Of a DNA stretch of 34,473 bases, positions 1 to 7,024 are shown piece by piece. The position numbers and the translations under genes were made by a program. Source of the stretch: Pseudomonadota bacterium (lineage in GTDB: Bacteria > Pseudomonadota > Alphaproteobacteria > Rickettsiales > Midichloriaceae); contig JAFECK010000005.1 in assembly GCA_018242185.1 (NCBI GenBank), positions 1 to 34,473 on the forward strand. Direction: 5' to 3'. Below the pieces are notes generated by a model. That model was not told where the DNA came from. It worked only from the letters and a program-made list of their open reading frames with translations, and ran no database searches. Positions within the stretch are counted from its first letter, which is position 1; every line of letters begins with the position of its first letter.

Positions 1-125
1 AACGGCAATTACTTAATACAAATTTAACTCCGCGAAAGGACCCTGCTAACTCCATTCGCAGATCTACATGAGATCATCATAAAAACCAAAGAAAACTAAT
101 GGCCCATAAAAACCGCATACTACTA

Positions 126-443
126 TTAACTGACCTGATTATGTGGCACTCCCACTACGGCAAAACCTAACCCGTTTATTATGGTCAGCACGGTCTCAAA
201 CTTTGGCATAGCCTTGCCCGTCAAAACCTTATATAAGTTCTGACGGTTCATGCCAGTACGCTTTGCGAATTTAGTTATCCCGCCCTGAGCCTCAGCTAAA
301 TAGCGTAATGATATCATCAACGAAGACATATCATGATTACGCTCATATTGTTTAAGAGCGTCATTAAGGAATGACAAACTAGCATCACTATCAGATAATT
401 TTGAGACTATAGAGTTGTTAAACTTTAAGTAGCTTCTTGCCAT
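126..443 (-). CDS. HigA-like addiction-module antidote (XRE-type HTH), orphan
   Basis: The 105-residue product resembles the putative addiction module antidote family (COG3636 type). The C-terminal half is a helix-turn-helix (GGITKFAKRTGMNRQNLYKV) followed by the typical tail in which the recognition helix leads into PKFETVLTIINGLG. In that family the protein represses its own operon and neutralises a RelE/HigB-like toxin. An ATG 60 nt further upstream keeps the frame open, but the internal ATG at 443 is preceded by a GGAG Shine-Dalgarno at 7 nt and begins MARSYLKFN, so I chose it. The partner toxin normally lies just upstream. Here that position (504-603) holds no ORF, so the antitoxin looks orphaned. 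Family assignment is fairly secure; activity is inferred. Confidence 0.8.
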   Translation of the reverse strand: MARSYLKFNNSIVSKLSDSDASLSFLNDALKQYERNHDMSSLMISLRYLAEAQGGITKFAKRTGMNRQNLYKVLTGKAMPKFETVLTIINGLGFAVVGVPHNQVS

Positions 444-603
444 ATTGTAATCTCCACATGTAATAGATGCACTGTTATGCACATTGACGATACATAACAT
501 CATTTTTCAGGCTATTGCAATCAATAACATATAAAATATATATTAATTATAATGACAAAAGCATCAACTCTATCCAGCGTAGCATAGGTGGCGTCGGCAC
601 CAC

Positions 604-1332
604 CTACGGCCAGAGCAAGAAGTATTTTATGTAACAGACCTTGCTGCTGAGCTGTGTATTGTAGGTCAAGTTATCCGTACCAACGCAAGTGTTGCTCGAA
701 CCTCTATTATAAGCTTGTATAGCACCACCACCCCCAATCCCATCGTCCATCTTAATGTCTAGCGCCAATGCCTCTTTTGGCGTCATTACCGTTGGATTAT
801 TCGCAGAAAATCCAGGATTAGCCCCTGCAATTTGTAACGCTAAACCAGTGGCACCTGATGGGGTTGTAGCACCTGTATACAGTTCAACTCCAGCGGCCGG
901 CCAAGTAGAAGCTGGGATGTTCACCCCTATATCAGATTGTCCACTCACTGTTGCAACACCGGTATAATTTCCCGAGATCAGCTGTGACAAGCTTAAATGC
1001 TTCCAAGCAAGCCATGCCTCAACCCCAGTAGTTGCATTACTCCACTGTATTATACTATCGTTATTCCCATTACATGCAGCAGCTGATGGGGCGCAACTGG
1101 TGTCCCAAATAGCAAACGCATTACTGAAATCTCCGGGGATAGCTGTTTGATACTGATCACGAAAAGTATCAATTGCTTTTTGATATTGATTCAGCTCGAC
1201 AATCAATCGACGCACTCTTGCCTGCATGATCAAATTACCACTTAATGAGATAATAGAAAATAAAATACCTATGATCATCATGACTATCGCCATTTCCAAC
1301 AAAGTAAAGCCGGCACTTCTTTTTTTAATCAT
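604..1332 (-). CDS. Prepilin-type N-terminal cleavage/methylation domain protein (pseudopilin-like)
   Basis: The 242-residue protein starts with a short basic leader, then G8 followed by FTLLEM, the class III prepilin signal recognised by a PilD-type peptidase. The conserved glutamate is at position 5 of the mature protein. One hydrophobic helix (about residues 9-36) follows. The rest is a Ser/Thr/Gly/Asn-rich periplasmic domain with four or more cysteines, including two near residues 80-87 and two near the C-terminus that could form disulfides. An AGGA Shine-Dalgarno sits 5 nt before the ATG. No other pilus or type II secretion gene is in the window, so the role (pilus subunit, competence or secretion pseudopilin) cannot be assigned. 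The downstream neighbour is the orphan antitoxin, 160 nt away. Confidence 0.85.
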   Translation of the reverse strand: MIKKRSAGFTLLEMAIVMMIIGILFSIISLSGNLIMQARVRRLIVELNQYQKAIDTFRDQYQTAIPGDFSNAFAIWDTSCAPSAAACNGNNDSIIQWSNATTGVEAWLAWKHLSLSQLISGNYTGVATVSGQSDIGVNIPASTWPAAGVELYTGATTPSGATGLALQIAGANPGFSANNPTVMTPKEALALDIKMDDGIGGGGAIQAYNRGSSNTCVGTDNLTYNTQLSSKVCYIKYFLLWP

Positions 1333-1515
1333 CTTGATCCTATATTTTTATTATGATTCATCCAGTAGTCATAGTAATATATTAACTTAATAATGCAATA
1401 AATATATAACTATATAATCAGCATTTTACTGTCGACTGACAACACTCTAATGCAATGCGCTTTTTTAATTCTAATAATTATGCTACACTGCACACTTTCA
1501 AACATTAGGTAGTGT

Positions 1516-2598
1516 ATGAGCCGCAAAGAAAAAATTGTAGTCGCTATGTCTGGTGGCGTGGATAGCTCTACCGTCGCAGCATTGCTGGCTGCGCAAGGGC
1601 ATGAGGTGATTGGTGTAACCATGCAGCTGTACGATCAAGGAATGGCCGCTGTTCGCAAAGGAGCGTGCTGTGCTGGACAAGACATATATGATGCACAAAT
1701 GGCCGCCGCTAAAATCGGCATCCCACATTATGTATTGGATTATGAAAGCGTCTTCAAACAAGAGGTGATTGAGGATTTTGCAGATAGCTACCTACGTGGA
1801 GAAACCCCTATACCCTGCATAAAGTGCAACCAAAGCGTCAAGTTCCGTGACCTATTCAAAGTAGCCAAGGATCTCGGAGCTGATGCATTAGCTACAGGTC
1901 ATTACGTCCAACGCAAACTAGTGAATGGCCACTCACAACTACACCGCGGCGCTGATATTAGCAAGGATCAGAGCTACTTCTTATTTGCCACCACACAAGA
2001 ACAATTGGATTACCTGCGTTTCCCTATTGGACATATGTCCAAAACGCAAACTAGGGCTTTGGCTGCCGAACATGGCCTGACCGTTGCCGACAAACCAGAT
2101 AGCCAAGACATCTGCTTTGTAGCAGGAGGCTCATATAGCGATATCATCAGCAAACTGCGGCCAGGCGCACTAGATCCTGGGGATATACAACTATCCGATG
2201 GCACTGTAATTGGCCGGCATAATGGGATTATCAACTTCACAGTAGGCCAACGCCGTGGTATTGGCATCGCTAGCGCTGAGCCTCTATATGTCTTGAGTAT
2301 TAATCCTGATAAGAAAACAGTCACCGTTGGACCAAAAGAAGCCCTAGCTGCAAACACTTTGCACACTAAACAGGTTAACTGGCTCGCTCATGATATATCA
2401 AGCATAGATGCGGAAATAGAGTGCATAGTCAAGCTAAGATCGGCACATCAAGGTATCCATGCGACCATCCAACTGCGAGAGGGGTCCGAAGCATCAGTAC
2501 GATTGCACGAGCCATATAGTGGCATTACCCCAGGACAGGCTTGTGTTATGTATGACGGAGATAGAGTCCTTGGTGGTGGTTGGATTACCCGTGGTTAG
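1516..2598 (+). CDS. mnmA: tRNA-specific 2-thiouridylase MnmA
   Basis: MnmA uses ATP and a persulfide sulfur to make 2-thiouridine at wobble position 34 of tRNAs for Lys, Glu and Gln. At 360 residues the length fits the family. The N-terminal PP-loop motif SGGVDSS is at residues 12-18. The first catalytic cysteine lies in CIKCN (C104, before the conserved Asn) and the second in DSQDICF (C200), giving the expected pair. Downstream, NFTVGQRRGIGI and the C-terminal beta-barrel domain are recognisable. The Shine-Dalgarno is weak (AGGT, 5 nt upstream). The gene ends by overlapping the last 4 nt of the convergent rsmA. One of its likely substrates, tRNA-Gln(UUG), is encoded at 16608-16682. Confidence 0.97.
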   Translation: MSRKEKIVVAMSGGVDSSTVAALLAAQGHEVIGVTMQLYDQGMAAVRKGACCAGQDIYDAQMAAAKIGIPHYVLDYESVFKQEVIEDFADSYLRGETPIPCIKCNQSVKFRDLFKVAKDLGADALATGHYVQRKLVNGHSQLHRGADISKDQSYFLFATTQEQLDYLRFPIGHMSKTQTRALAAEHGLTVADKPDSQDICFVAGGSYSDIISKLRPGALDPGDIQLSDGTVIGRHNGIINFTVGQRRGIGIASAEPLYVLSINPDKKTVTVGPKEALAANTLHTKQVNWLAHDISSIDAEIECIVKLRSAHQGIHATIQLREGSEASVRLHEPYSGITPGQACVMYDGDRVLGGGWITRG

Positions 2599-3482
2599 CT
2601 TGCATGCCCCACGAGTTTACAAAAATCTTCGATGCTCAACTCCTCTGGCCTCGCAGTATCTTTGATACCGCAACTATTCAGTACCGAAGATATTTCAGGA
2701 AACAAGGGTTTCAGGCTAGAACGTAACATCTTGCGCCGCTGACTAAAAGCCAGGTTAACTAGCTTCTCAAGTTTACTCATATCCACAGCAAACAGTAGCT
2801 CTTGTCTCGGGTTTAGGCGTATTACAGCAGATGTCACCTTAGGTGGCGGCATAAAACTTTCCCTCGGCACTGCACAGACTTCATAAACCTCACACTGCAT
2901 CTGGGTTAGTATAGATAAGCGCCCATAACTACTAGTTCCTGGCTCGGCACTCAGCCTATCAGCCACTTCTTTTTGTAGCATAACGGTGATACTGGCAAAC
3001 AACTGAGGCTCCTTTAGCCATTTACTGATCAGCGCAGTACCGATGTTATAGGGCAAATTCGCAATAATATGCATTTTCTCTACTTTCTCTAGGTCACCAC
3101 CACGAAAGCTAATATAAGCCTGCATCTCACTTAAGAGCTGTGCTTCATCCAACTGCATAGCATCCTGATGTATTAGCCTAAACCGGCCATTTGAGACGTC
3201 TGCCACCGGCTTTAGTGCATCGTACAATCCCTTATCCAACTCAACTGCTACTATATGAGCAGCAGAACTTGCTAGCAGTACTTTAGTGAGTGGACCAGGA
3301 CCTGGGCCAATTTCAAGCACCAATCCATCTTTAATCTCCGGCACACTACGTACTAGAGTGTCTGCTATATGTTCATCTATTAGGAAATGTTGCCCTAACG
3401 CCTTTTTTGCCTCTCGCCCCATGTTCTTTGTGATGTGCGGCATAGCTGGCAATTTCTGGCTGCGCTTATAATCTATAGGCAT
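2595..3482 (-). CDS. rsmA: 16S rRNA dimethyladenosine transferase RsmA (KsgA)
   Basis: RsmA dimethylates two adjacent adenosines in the 3' terminal hairpin of 16S rRNA from S-adenosylmethionine during small-subunit maturation. The AdoMet-binding motif LEIGPGPGPLT is at residues 56-66, the catalytic motif NLPYN at 142-146, and the QHFL start of the family core at about residue 31. The C-terminal half carries the usual FSQRRKMLRSSLK motif. I kept the first ATG because an AGGG lies 5-6 nt before it; a second ATG at 3443 is possible and would remove 13 residues. The stop overlaps that of mnmA by 4 nt in a tail-to-tail arrangement. Confidence 0.96.
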   Translation of the reverse strand: MPIDYKRSQKLPAMPHITKNMGREAKKALGQHFLIDEHIADTLVRSVPEIKDGLVLEIGPGPGPLTKVLLASSAAHIVAVELDKGLYDALKPVADVSNGRFRLIHQDAMQLDEAQLLSEMQAYISFRGGDLEKVEKMHIIANLPYNIGTALISKWLKEPQLFASITVMLQKEVADRLSAEPGTSSYGRLSILTQMQCEVYEVCAVPRESFMPPPKVTSAVIRLNPRQELLFAVDMSKLEKLVNLAFSQRRKMLRSSLKPLFPEISSVLNSCGIKDTARPEELSIEDFCKLVGHAS

Positions 3483-3528
3483 ATAACCCTACCGTGTAAA
3501 ACTGGCCAGACAGTGTGTAGCAATAATT

Positions 3529-3948
3529 CTAACGCTTAGAGAATTGGAAGCTACGGCGAGCTTTCTTATGGCCGTATTTTTTACGTTCAACTTCGCGGCT
3601 ATCACGAGTCAAGAACTTGCCTTTACGCAATATTTGATGCATTTCAGGCAGCATTTCGTCAAGAGTACGACTAATACCAAAGCGAACAGCACCGGCCTGA
3701 CCAGAAAGCCCACCACCACTCACTGTACAAATCACATCATATTTGTTCAAAGAGTCGGTAGCAGCAAATGGTTGATTAATCATCATCCGCAATACAGGCC
3801 TAGCAAAATACTGCTCAAGTGGACGGCCGTTAACGGTTATTTTACCACTACCAGGAGTAATCCATACTCTTGCACTCGCCTCTTTCCGACGACCAGTAGC
3901 ATATATCTTAGTTGCTTGATTTTGTGATACTTTAGCTTGCTTTACCAT
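3529..3948 (-). CDS. rpsI: 30S ribosomal protein S9
   Basis: S9 contacts the P-site tRNA from the head of the small subunit through its basic C-terminal tail. The 139-residue protein contains the family core [14 protein letters not shown], the central [19 protein letters not shown] and the tail [17 protein letters not shown] ending in the invariant Lys-Arg. It is slightly longer than typical S9 because of about ten extra N-terminal residues, as seen in many alphaproteobacteria. It starts 2 nt after the rplM stop, so the pair is translated from one rplM-rpsI message, the near-universal arrangement. Confidence 0.98.
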   Translation of the reverse strand: MVKQAKVSQNQATKIYATGRRKEASARVWITPGSGKITVNGRPLEQYFARPVLRMMINQPFAATDSLNKYDVICTVSGGGLSGQAGAVRFGISRTLDEMLPEMHQILRKGKFLTRDSREVERKKYGHKKARRSFQFSKR

Positions 3949-3950
3949 AC

Positions 3951-4448
3951 TTATACCGTTGCTATAAAGGTTTTCTTATTTTTACTATTACGAGCCACCA
4001 AATCTAGGACTTGTGGCGATTGCCCTTCATGCGGGTGCTTGTTAGAAGCATACACATGTAGCTTGCCTTTAAACTGGTGACGGGCAAGTGGGCTCTCTTT
4101 CGGCAGCATACGCAATATCGCACGCTCAACCACTCGCTGGGGGAACTTGCCTCCAAGGGTCTTCTCAGGAGAGATCTCCTTGATACCGCCAGGGTACCCT
4201 GTATGCCAATGAAAGCGTTCTTGAGTCTTTTTATTTCCAGTCAACAAAACTTTCTCAGCATTAATGATGACAACGTGATCCCCGCAATCAATGTGTGGGG
4301 TGTAGGTTGGCTTATGCTTGCCACGCAAAATCTTAGCAACCTCAGCCGCCAGACGACCAAGGACCATATTCTCTGCATCTATCAAAAACCAGCGCTTCTC
4401 TACTTCAGTAGGCTTAGCGCTATATGTACCTGCGGTATAAGAGCTCAT
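3951..4448 (-). CDS. rplM: 50S ribosomal protein L13
   Basis: L13 is an early-assembling large-subunit protein. The frame is open for 50 further codons upstream, but those would run through the RNase P RNA gene on the other strand. The ATG at 4448 gives [13 protein letters not shown], the usual start in alphaproteobacteria, and a 165-residue protein. Family motifs include [16 protein letters not shown] near residues 20-35, [10 protein letters not shown], and [14 protein letters not shown]. The C-terminus runs about ten residues beyond the usual end ([12 protein letters not shown]). The upstream promoter has a consensus -35 (TTGACA) and a -10 TATCTT at 17 nt, leaving a leader of about 27 nt. 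Confidence 0.97.
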   Translation of the reverse strand: MSSYTAGTYSAKPTEVEKRWFLIDAENMVLGRLAAEVAKILRGKHKPTYTPHIDCGDHVVIINAEKVLLTGNKKTQERFHWHTGYPGGIKEISPEKTLGGKFPQRVVERAILRMLPKESPLARHQFKGKLHVYASNKHPHEGQSPQVLDLVARNSKNKKTFIATV

Positions 4449-4481
4449 ATATATAATCTTTAAAGTTATTAACGGGGCCTC

Positions 4482-4510
4482 AAGATAGGCATTTAAAAAG
4501 CACTTGTCAA
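4482..4510 (-). promoter_or_regulatory. rplM-rpsI promoter, sharing its -35 with the rnpB promoter
   Basis: Read on the minus strand, TTGACA (plus-strand 4505-4510) is followed after exactly 17 nt by TATCTT (4482-4487), placing the transcription start near 4475 and the rplM ATG about 27 nt downstream. The -35 lies on the same bases as the plus-strand -35 of rnpB, because CTTGTCAAG is nearly palindromic. Confidence 0.65.
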
Positions 4511-4533
4511 GAATATTTTTTCTTGCTACAAAG
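4504..4533 (+). promoter_or_regulatory. rnpB promoter
   Basis: TTGTCA (4504-4509), an 18-nt spacer and TACAAA (4528-4533) place the start of transcription about 8-10 nt downstream, at 4541-4543. That is exactly where the 5' strand of the RNase P RNA P1 helix begins. The -35 overlaps that of the divergent rplM promoter by 5 nt. Confidence 0.55.
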
Positions 4534-4542
4534 CCTTTCGGT

Positions 4543-4920
4543 GTAGATGGTCGGATGGCTGCTGCCAGTTTTCTGGGAGAGGAAAGTCCGGGCTTCATTG
4601 GAGCAATGGTGCTGGGTAACCCCCAGCGAGAGCGATCTTAGGGAAAGTGCCACAGAAAATATACCGCCTGGCAACAGGTAAGGGTGAAAAGGTGAGGTAA
4701 GAGCTCACCGGGTGGGCAGTGATGCCCGTCGCATGGTAAACCCCACCAGAAGCAAGACTAAGTTGAGTATGAGCGCAAGAACCATTATCTGGTGCCTTGC
4801 AGGCCGCTCCAAGCAATCATACGGGTAAGTCGCTTGAGCGCGTACGGTAACGTCGCGCCTAGAGAAATAGTCATCGTAGCATGTAACGTGCTTACAGAAC
4901 CCGGCTTACAGACCATCTAC
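4543..4920 (+). ncRNA. rnpB: RNase P RNA (class A)
   Basis: This is the catalytic RNA that removes 5' leaders from tRNA precursors. The conserved core segments are all present in order: GAGAGGAAAGTCCGGGCTTC (CR I region), GGGAAAGTGCCACAGAAA (CR II), GGTAAGGGTGAAAAGGTG, GCATGGTAAACCCCACC, and the 3' CR V segment CAGAACCCGGCTTACAGACC. The ends are set by the P1 helix: GTAGATGGTC at 4543-4552 is perfectly complementary to GACCATCTAC at 4911-4920. The 3' end overlaps the last codon and stop of acpS on the opposite strand. Length (378 nt) is normal for bacterial type A RNA. Confidence 0.97.
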
Positions 4921-5285
4921 CGCTTTTCAATGATTACGTAAGCCTGGGCCATCCCCGCATCATCTGCCAAGCTCAAATGCAATACGGCGTCGCTAGCTAG
5001 CGCTAAGTCATTTAGTAGCCGCAGGCCAGGTGCGCCACTCTCATGGTTATAGACCTCGATATCCGCAAAAGCGATGGCCGCTCCTATTCCAGTGCCCATG
5101 GCTTTCGCCAACGCTTCTTTGGCGGCAAACCGCTTGGCTAAGTAGTTATAGCGCTGCTCCCCTTTTGGTGCACGCGCTAATTCGTGGGCAGTATAGATGC
5201 GCTTTAAGAAGCGCTCACCATAACTTTCCACTGCCTGTTTAATCCTGCTAACACTGACTATATCGCAGCCAATACCGATTATCAT
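4917..5285 (-). CDS. acpS: Holo-[acyl-carrier-protein] synthase AcpS
   Basis: AcpS transfers 4'-phosphopantetheine from coenzyme A to the serine of acyl carrier protein, activating it for fatty acid synthesis. At 122 residues it has the family length. The N-terminal GIGCDIV carries the metal-binding Asp (D8), and FAAKEALAKAMGTG (about 53-66) holds the second metal ligand, E57. Its ATG overlaps the TGA of the upstream amidase gene (ATGA), indicating translational coupling. The stop codon lies within the 3' strand of the rnpB P1 helix on the opposite strand, so the two genes constrain each other there. Confidence 0.96.
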   Translation of the reverse strand: MIIGIGCDIVSVSRIKQAVESYGERFLKRIYTAHELARAPKGEQRYNYLAKRFAAKEALAKAMGTGIGAAIAFADIEVYNHESGAPGLRLLNDLALASDAVLHLSLADDAGMAQAYVIIEKR

Positions 5286-6187
5286 ATATAAAACACCCCA
5301 GCATCAAAGCTATTTAAGCTAGCTATAAAGGCATCCATATTCCACGGTTCCTCAGCACCAACTATTTCTGGTTGCCACAACATTGACGCAAACTGTAAGC
5401 AATACGCGCTAATACAATACTGAGTTTGCTCATCCACAACCCCGCTCTGCGGGCAATCAAAACCGATTTGCTTCAATTTTGCCTGCATACCGTATATGTC
5501 GCTAACCCCGGTATATCCTTCACGCACCCCAGCAATAGGCTCCAGTCTAGTGTCTACAACCCCCGTATCCTCTCCAGCTATAATGCTCTTTGGTAGATAA
5601 CCTATCCCATTATCAAACAGCTCTTGCCAGAAAAACAGGGGCCCAGGATCAGTTTTACGCATTGGCGCTATTGTACTATGTGCCAGCAGGTTAGTAGCAG
5701 GAATATGATGTCGCTCCATTAGGTCCTCTATTAACGCAATACCAAGTTCTTTTTGCGCATCTGTATAGTTGCTAAATTTATACTTATCATCTTTAGCCAT
5801 ATAACCGGGCGAATGAAACTCTATTCCTATAGTGCATGAATTTAAACCCTTCTCACAACCAGGCAGCTCATTCCAATTAGCGAAGCTACTAACCCCGGCG
5901 TGATACGCCCTATCTTTATCGGCTACCAACTGAATCACAGGAATTTGCTCGGGGTACTGGAGTACCACGTTGCCAAATAGATCTGGAAACTCAGATTTTA
6001 GCGCTTCCCCGCTAATTCTCGGGATAAAATAATGAGAACTCACATTGTATTGCGCTTTGGTCAAAATGTCCAAGCTCTCCCTTAAGGCTAGGCCCATGCA
6101 ATGCACTATAACTCCTACTATCTTAGCGCCCTGCTTCCTTGGCTCGTAATTTTCTGAAGCAAATTGTATTATGTCGTATTTTGTCAT
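5282..6187 (-). CDS. N-acetylmuramoyl-L-alanine amidase, AmiD-like (Amidase_2 plus peptidoglycan-binding domain)
   Basis: The product should cleave the bond between N-acetylmuramic acid and L-alanine in peptidoglycan or its turnover fragments. The Amidase_2 core shows VIVHCMG with the first zinc ligand H29, VSSHYFI, YHAGVSSF, IGIEFHSPG, and LAHSTIAPMRKTDPGPLFFW with the second His and the KTDPGP motif. After it, roughly residues 215-285 (YGMQAKLKQIGFDCPQSGVV and onward) look like a C-terminal peptidoglycan-binding domain of the PG_binding_1 type, the layout of E. coli AmiD. No signal peptide or lipobox is visible, unlike E. coli AmiD, so it may act in the cytoplasm or leave by another route. 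An AGGA lies about 8 nt before the ATG. It is the first gene of a pair with acpS. Confidence 0.9.
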   Translation of the reverse strand: MTKYDIIQFASENYEPRKQGAKIVGVIVHCMGLALRESLDILTKAQYNVSSHYFIPRISGEALKSEFPDLFGNVVLQYPEQIPVIQLVADKDRAYHAGVSSFANWNELPGCEKGLNSCTIGIEFHSPGYMAKDDKYKFSNYTDAQKELGIALIEDLMERHHIPATNLLAHSTIAPMRKTDPGPLFFWQELFDNGIGYLPKSIIAGEDTGVVDTRLEPIAGVREGYTGVSDIYGMQAKLKQIGFDCPQSGVVDEQTQYCISAYCLQFASMLWQPEIVGAEEPWNMDAFIASLNSFDAGVFYI

Positions 6188-6246
6188 GACAAATCCTAAT
6201 ATATAACCTTTAGGTTGCGAATGATAAGTTGTAATACGCTACTTTG

Positions 6247-6319
6247 CTGTCATAGTGCGGCTTGACCGCACTATCTAGTTTGCAACCCTGGATCACACGA
6301 TCAAGTCGTGTGATGACAG
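6247..6319. repeat. Paired stem-loop palindromic repeat (MITE-like), copy 1
   Basis: Two 32-nt units in inverted orientation, 6247-6278 and 6288-6319, are separated by 9 nt. Each folds by itself: AGTGCGG/CCGCACT around CTTGA in the left unit, and ATCACACGA/TCGTGTGAT around TCAAG in the right. The outer ends (CTGTCAT and ATGACAG) are complementary. The stem sequences of the two units differ but each stays fully paired. The design matches the element at 16367-16450. The right unit ends in ATGACAG, which supplies the first ATG of the following ORF. Confidence 0.75.
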
Positions 6320-6843
6320 GTTTTTTAGGCATTACCTGCTTTGCTTTATTACGGTTGCCTATCATCTTTGCACCTGCCCAGATCATAACACTAGCAATCC
6401 CGCACGCAAGTTATTTCATTAATTTAGCGCGTCATGCTATTGCATATCGCTATTCTGCCTGCTATATTCTCAGTCGGACGGACATTGCCATCAGTATTAC
6501 TTATATGTTAACTCATACACAAATTGCCTCAAAACTGGCGCCGAGGAACTCTCTTAGACCACAAACAAATAGCGAGCATATAGAAGTTCAGCACCAGATA
6601 GAAATAGAACATGAAAAAAACATGTGGACAGCACGTTATATAGCTGTGGGCGAAGTGATCATGGTTGCACTCACAATACTCGTGCTCATAGGAACATATT
6701 TACGTCACGACCGTTTGCAGAGTGATATAGTGGAATCTTTATTCATTGCGTGCACATTTATGATAGTGAGCGCTGCGTATCTTTGGCATTTGACTAGCGA
6801 TTTCTTCACAGAATTAAAGAGAAAGAGGCCAGTAAGGAAATAA
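6313..6843 (+). CDS. Hypothetical small membrane protein (doubtful start)
   Basis: This is an open frame of 176 codons from the first ATG; it also stays open 17 codons further to a TTG inside the palindromic repeat. No family is recognised. The C-terminal half looks like a real protein: a charged stretch (HIEVQHQIEIEHEKN), then two hydrophobic helices (about IAVGEVIMVALTILVLIGTY and VESLFIACTFMIVSAAYLW) and a basic tail KRKRPVRK. The N-terminal part is hydrophobic, is derived partly from the repeat, and contains one copy of a 25-nt direct repeat (6400-6424), so it may not be native. No Shine-Dalgarno precedes the ATG at 6313 or the later ATG at 6505. It may be a damaged gene, or a shorter protein of about 112 residues. 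Confidence 0.35.
   Translation: MTGFLGITCFALLRLPIIFAPAQIITLAIPHASYFINLARHAIAYRYSACYILSRTDIAISITYMLTHTQIASKLAPRNSLRPQTNSEHIEVQHQIEIEHEKNMWTARYIAVGEVIMVALTILVLIGTYLRHDRLQSDIVESLFIACTFMIVSAAYLWHLTSDFFTELKRKRPVRK
6400..6424 (+). repeat. 25-nt direct repeat, copy A
   Basis: CCGCACGCAAGTTATTT followed by CATTAATT. It matches 6934-6958 at 23 of 25 positions. The two copies are 534 nt apart and bracket most of the small membrane-protein ORF. Confidence 0.7.
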
Positions 6844-6933
6844 GGCATGCCCAATATACTACTCACTGAGCGCGCCAAAAATCATTTATAGTGACGGCAG
6901 TTAACTCACTTGACTTGTCCCTATCTGTCATTA

Positions 6934-6958
6934 CCGCACGCAAGTTATTTTATGAATT
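6934..6958 (+). repeat. 25-nt direct repeat, copy B
   Basis: CCGCACGCAAGTTATTT followed by TATGAATT. It is preceded by CTGTCATTA and followed by CCAATGG, so it may be a decayed piece of the same palindromic repeat family as 16367-16450 (arms GTCATTCCCGC and GGGAATCCAG). That derivation is inference. Confidence 0.6.
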
Positions 6959-6982
6959 CCAATGGATTACGAAGAAAAAGTA

Positions 6983-6991
6983 TGGTATAAT
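6983..6991 (+). promoter_or_regulatory. Extended -10 promoter for the 348-residue protein gene
   Basis: TGGTATAAT: a perfect TATAAT (6986-6991) with the TGn extension directly before it and no good -35. The start of transcription would be near 6998, leaving a leader of about 27 nt with GAGGAAG (7008-7014) as the Shine-Dalgarno for the ATG at 7025. Confidence 0.6.
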
Positions 6992-7024
6992 ACACGCAAA
7001 TTACTTTGAGGAAGACCATAAGCC

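Noticed and set aside
1..125. Possible gene end at the left edge
   Set aside because: No frame with coding character is seen on either strand; nothing identified in this stretch.
4449..4598. N-terminal extension of the L13 frame
   Set aside because: It overlaps the rnpB gene and its promoter; the ATG at 4448 gives a normal L13 N-terminus and sits 27 nt after a good promoter.
4595..4816. 73-codon minus-strand frame
   Set aside because: It lies wholly inside the RNase P RNA gene.
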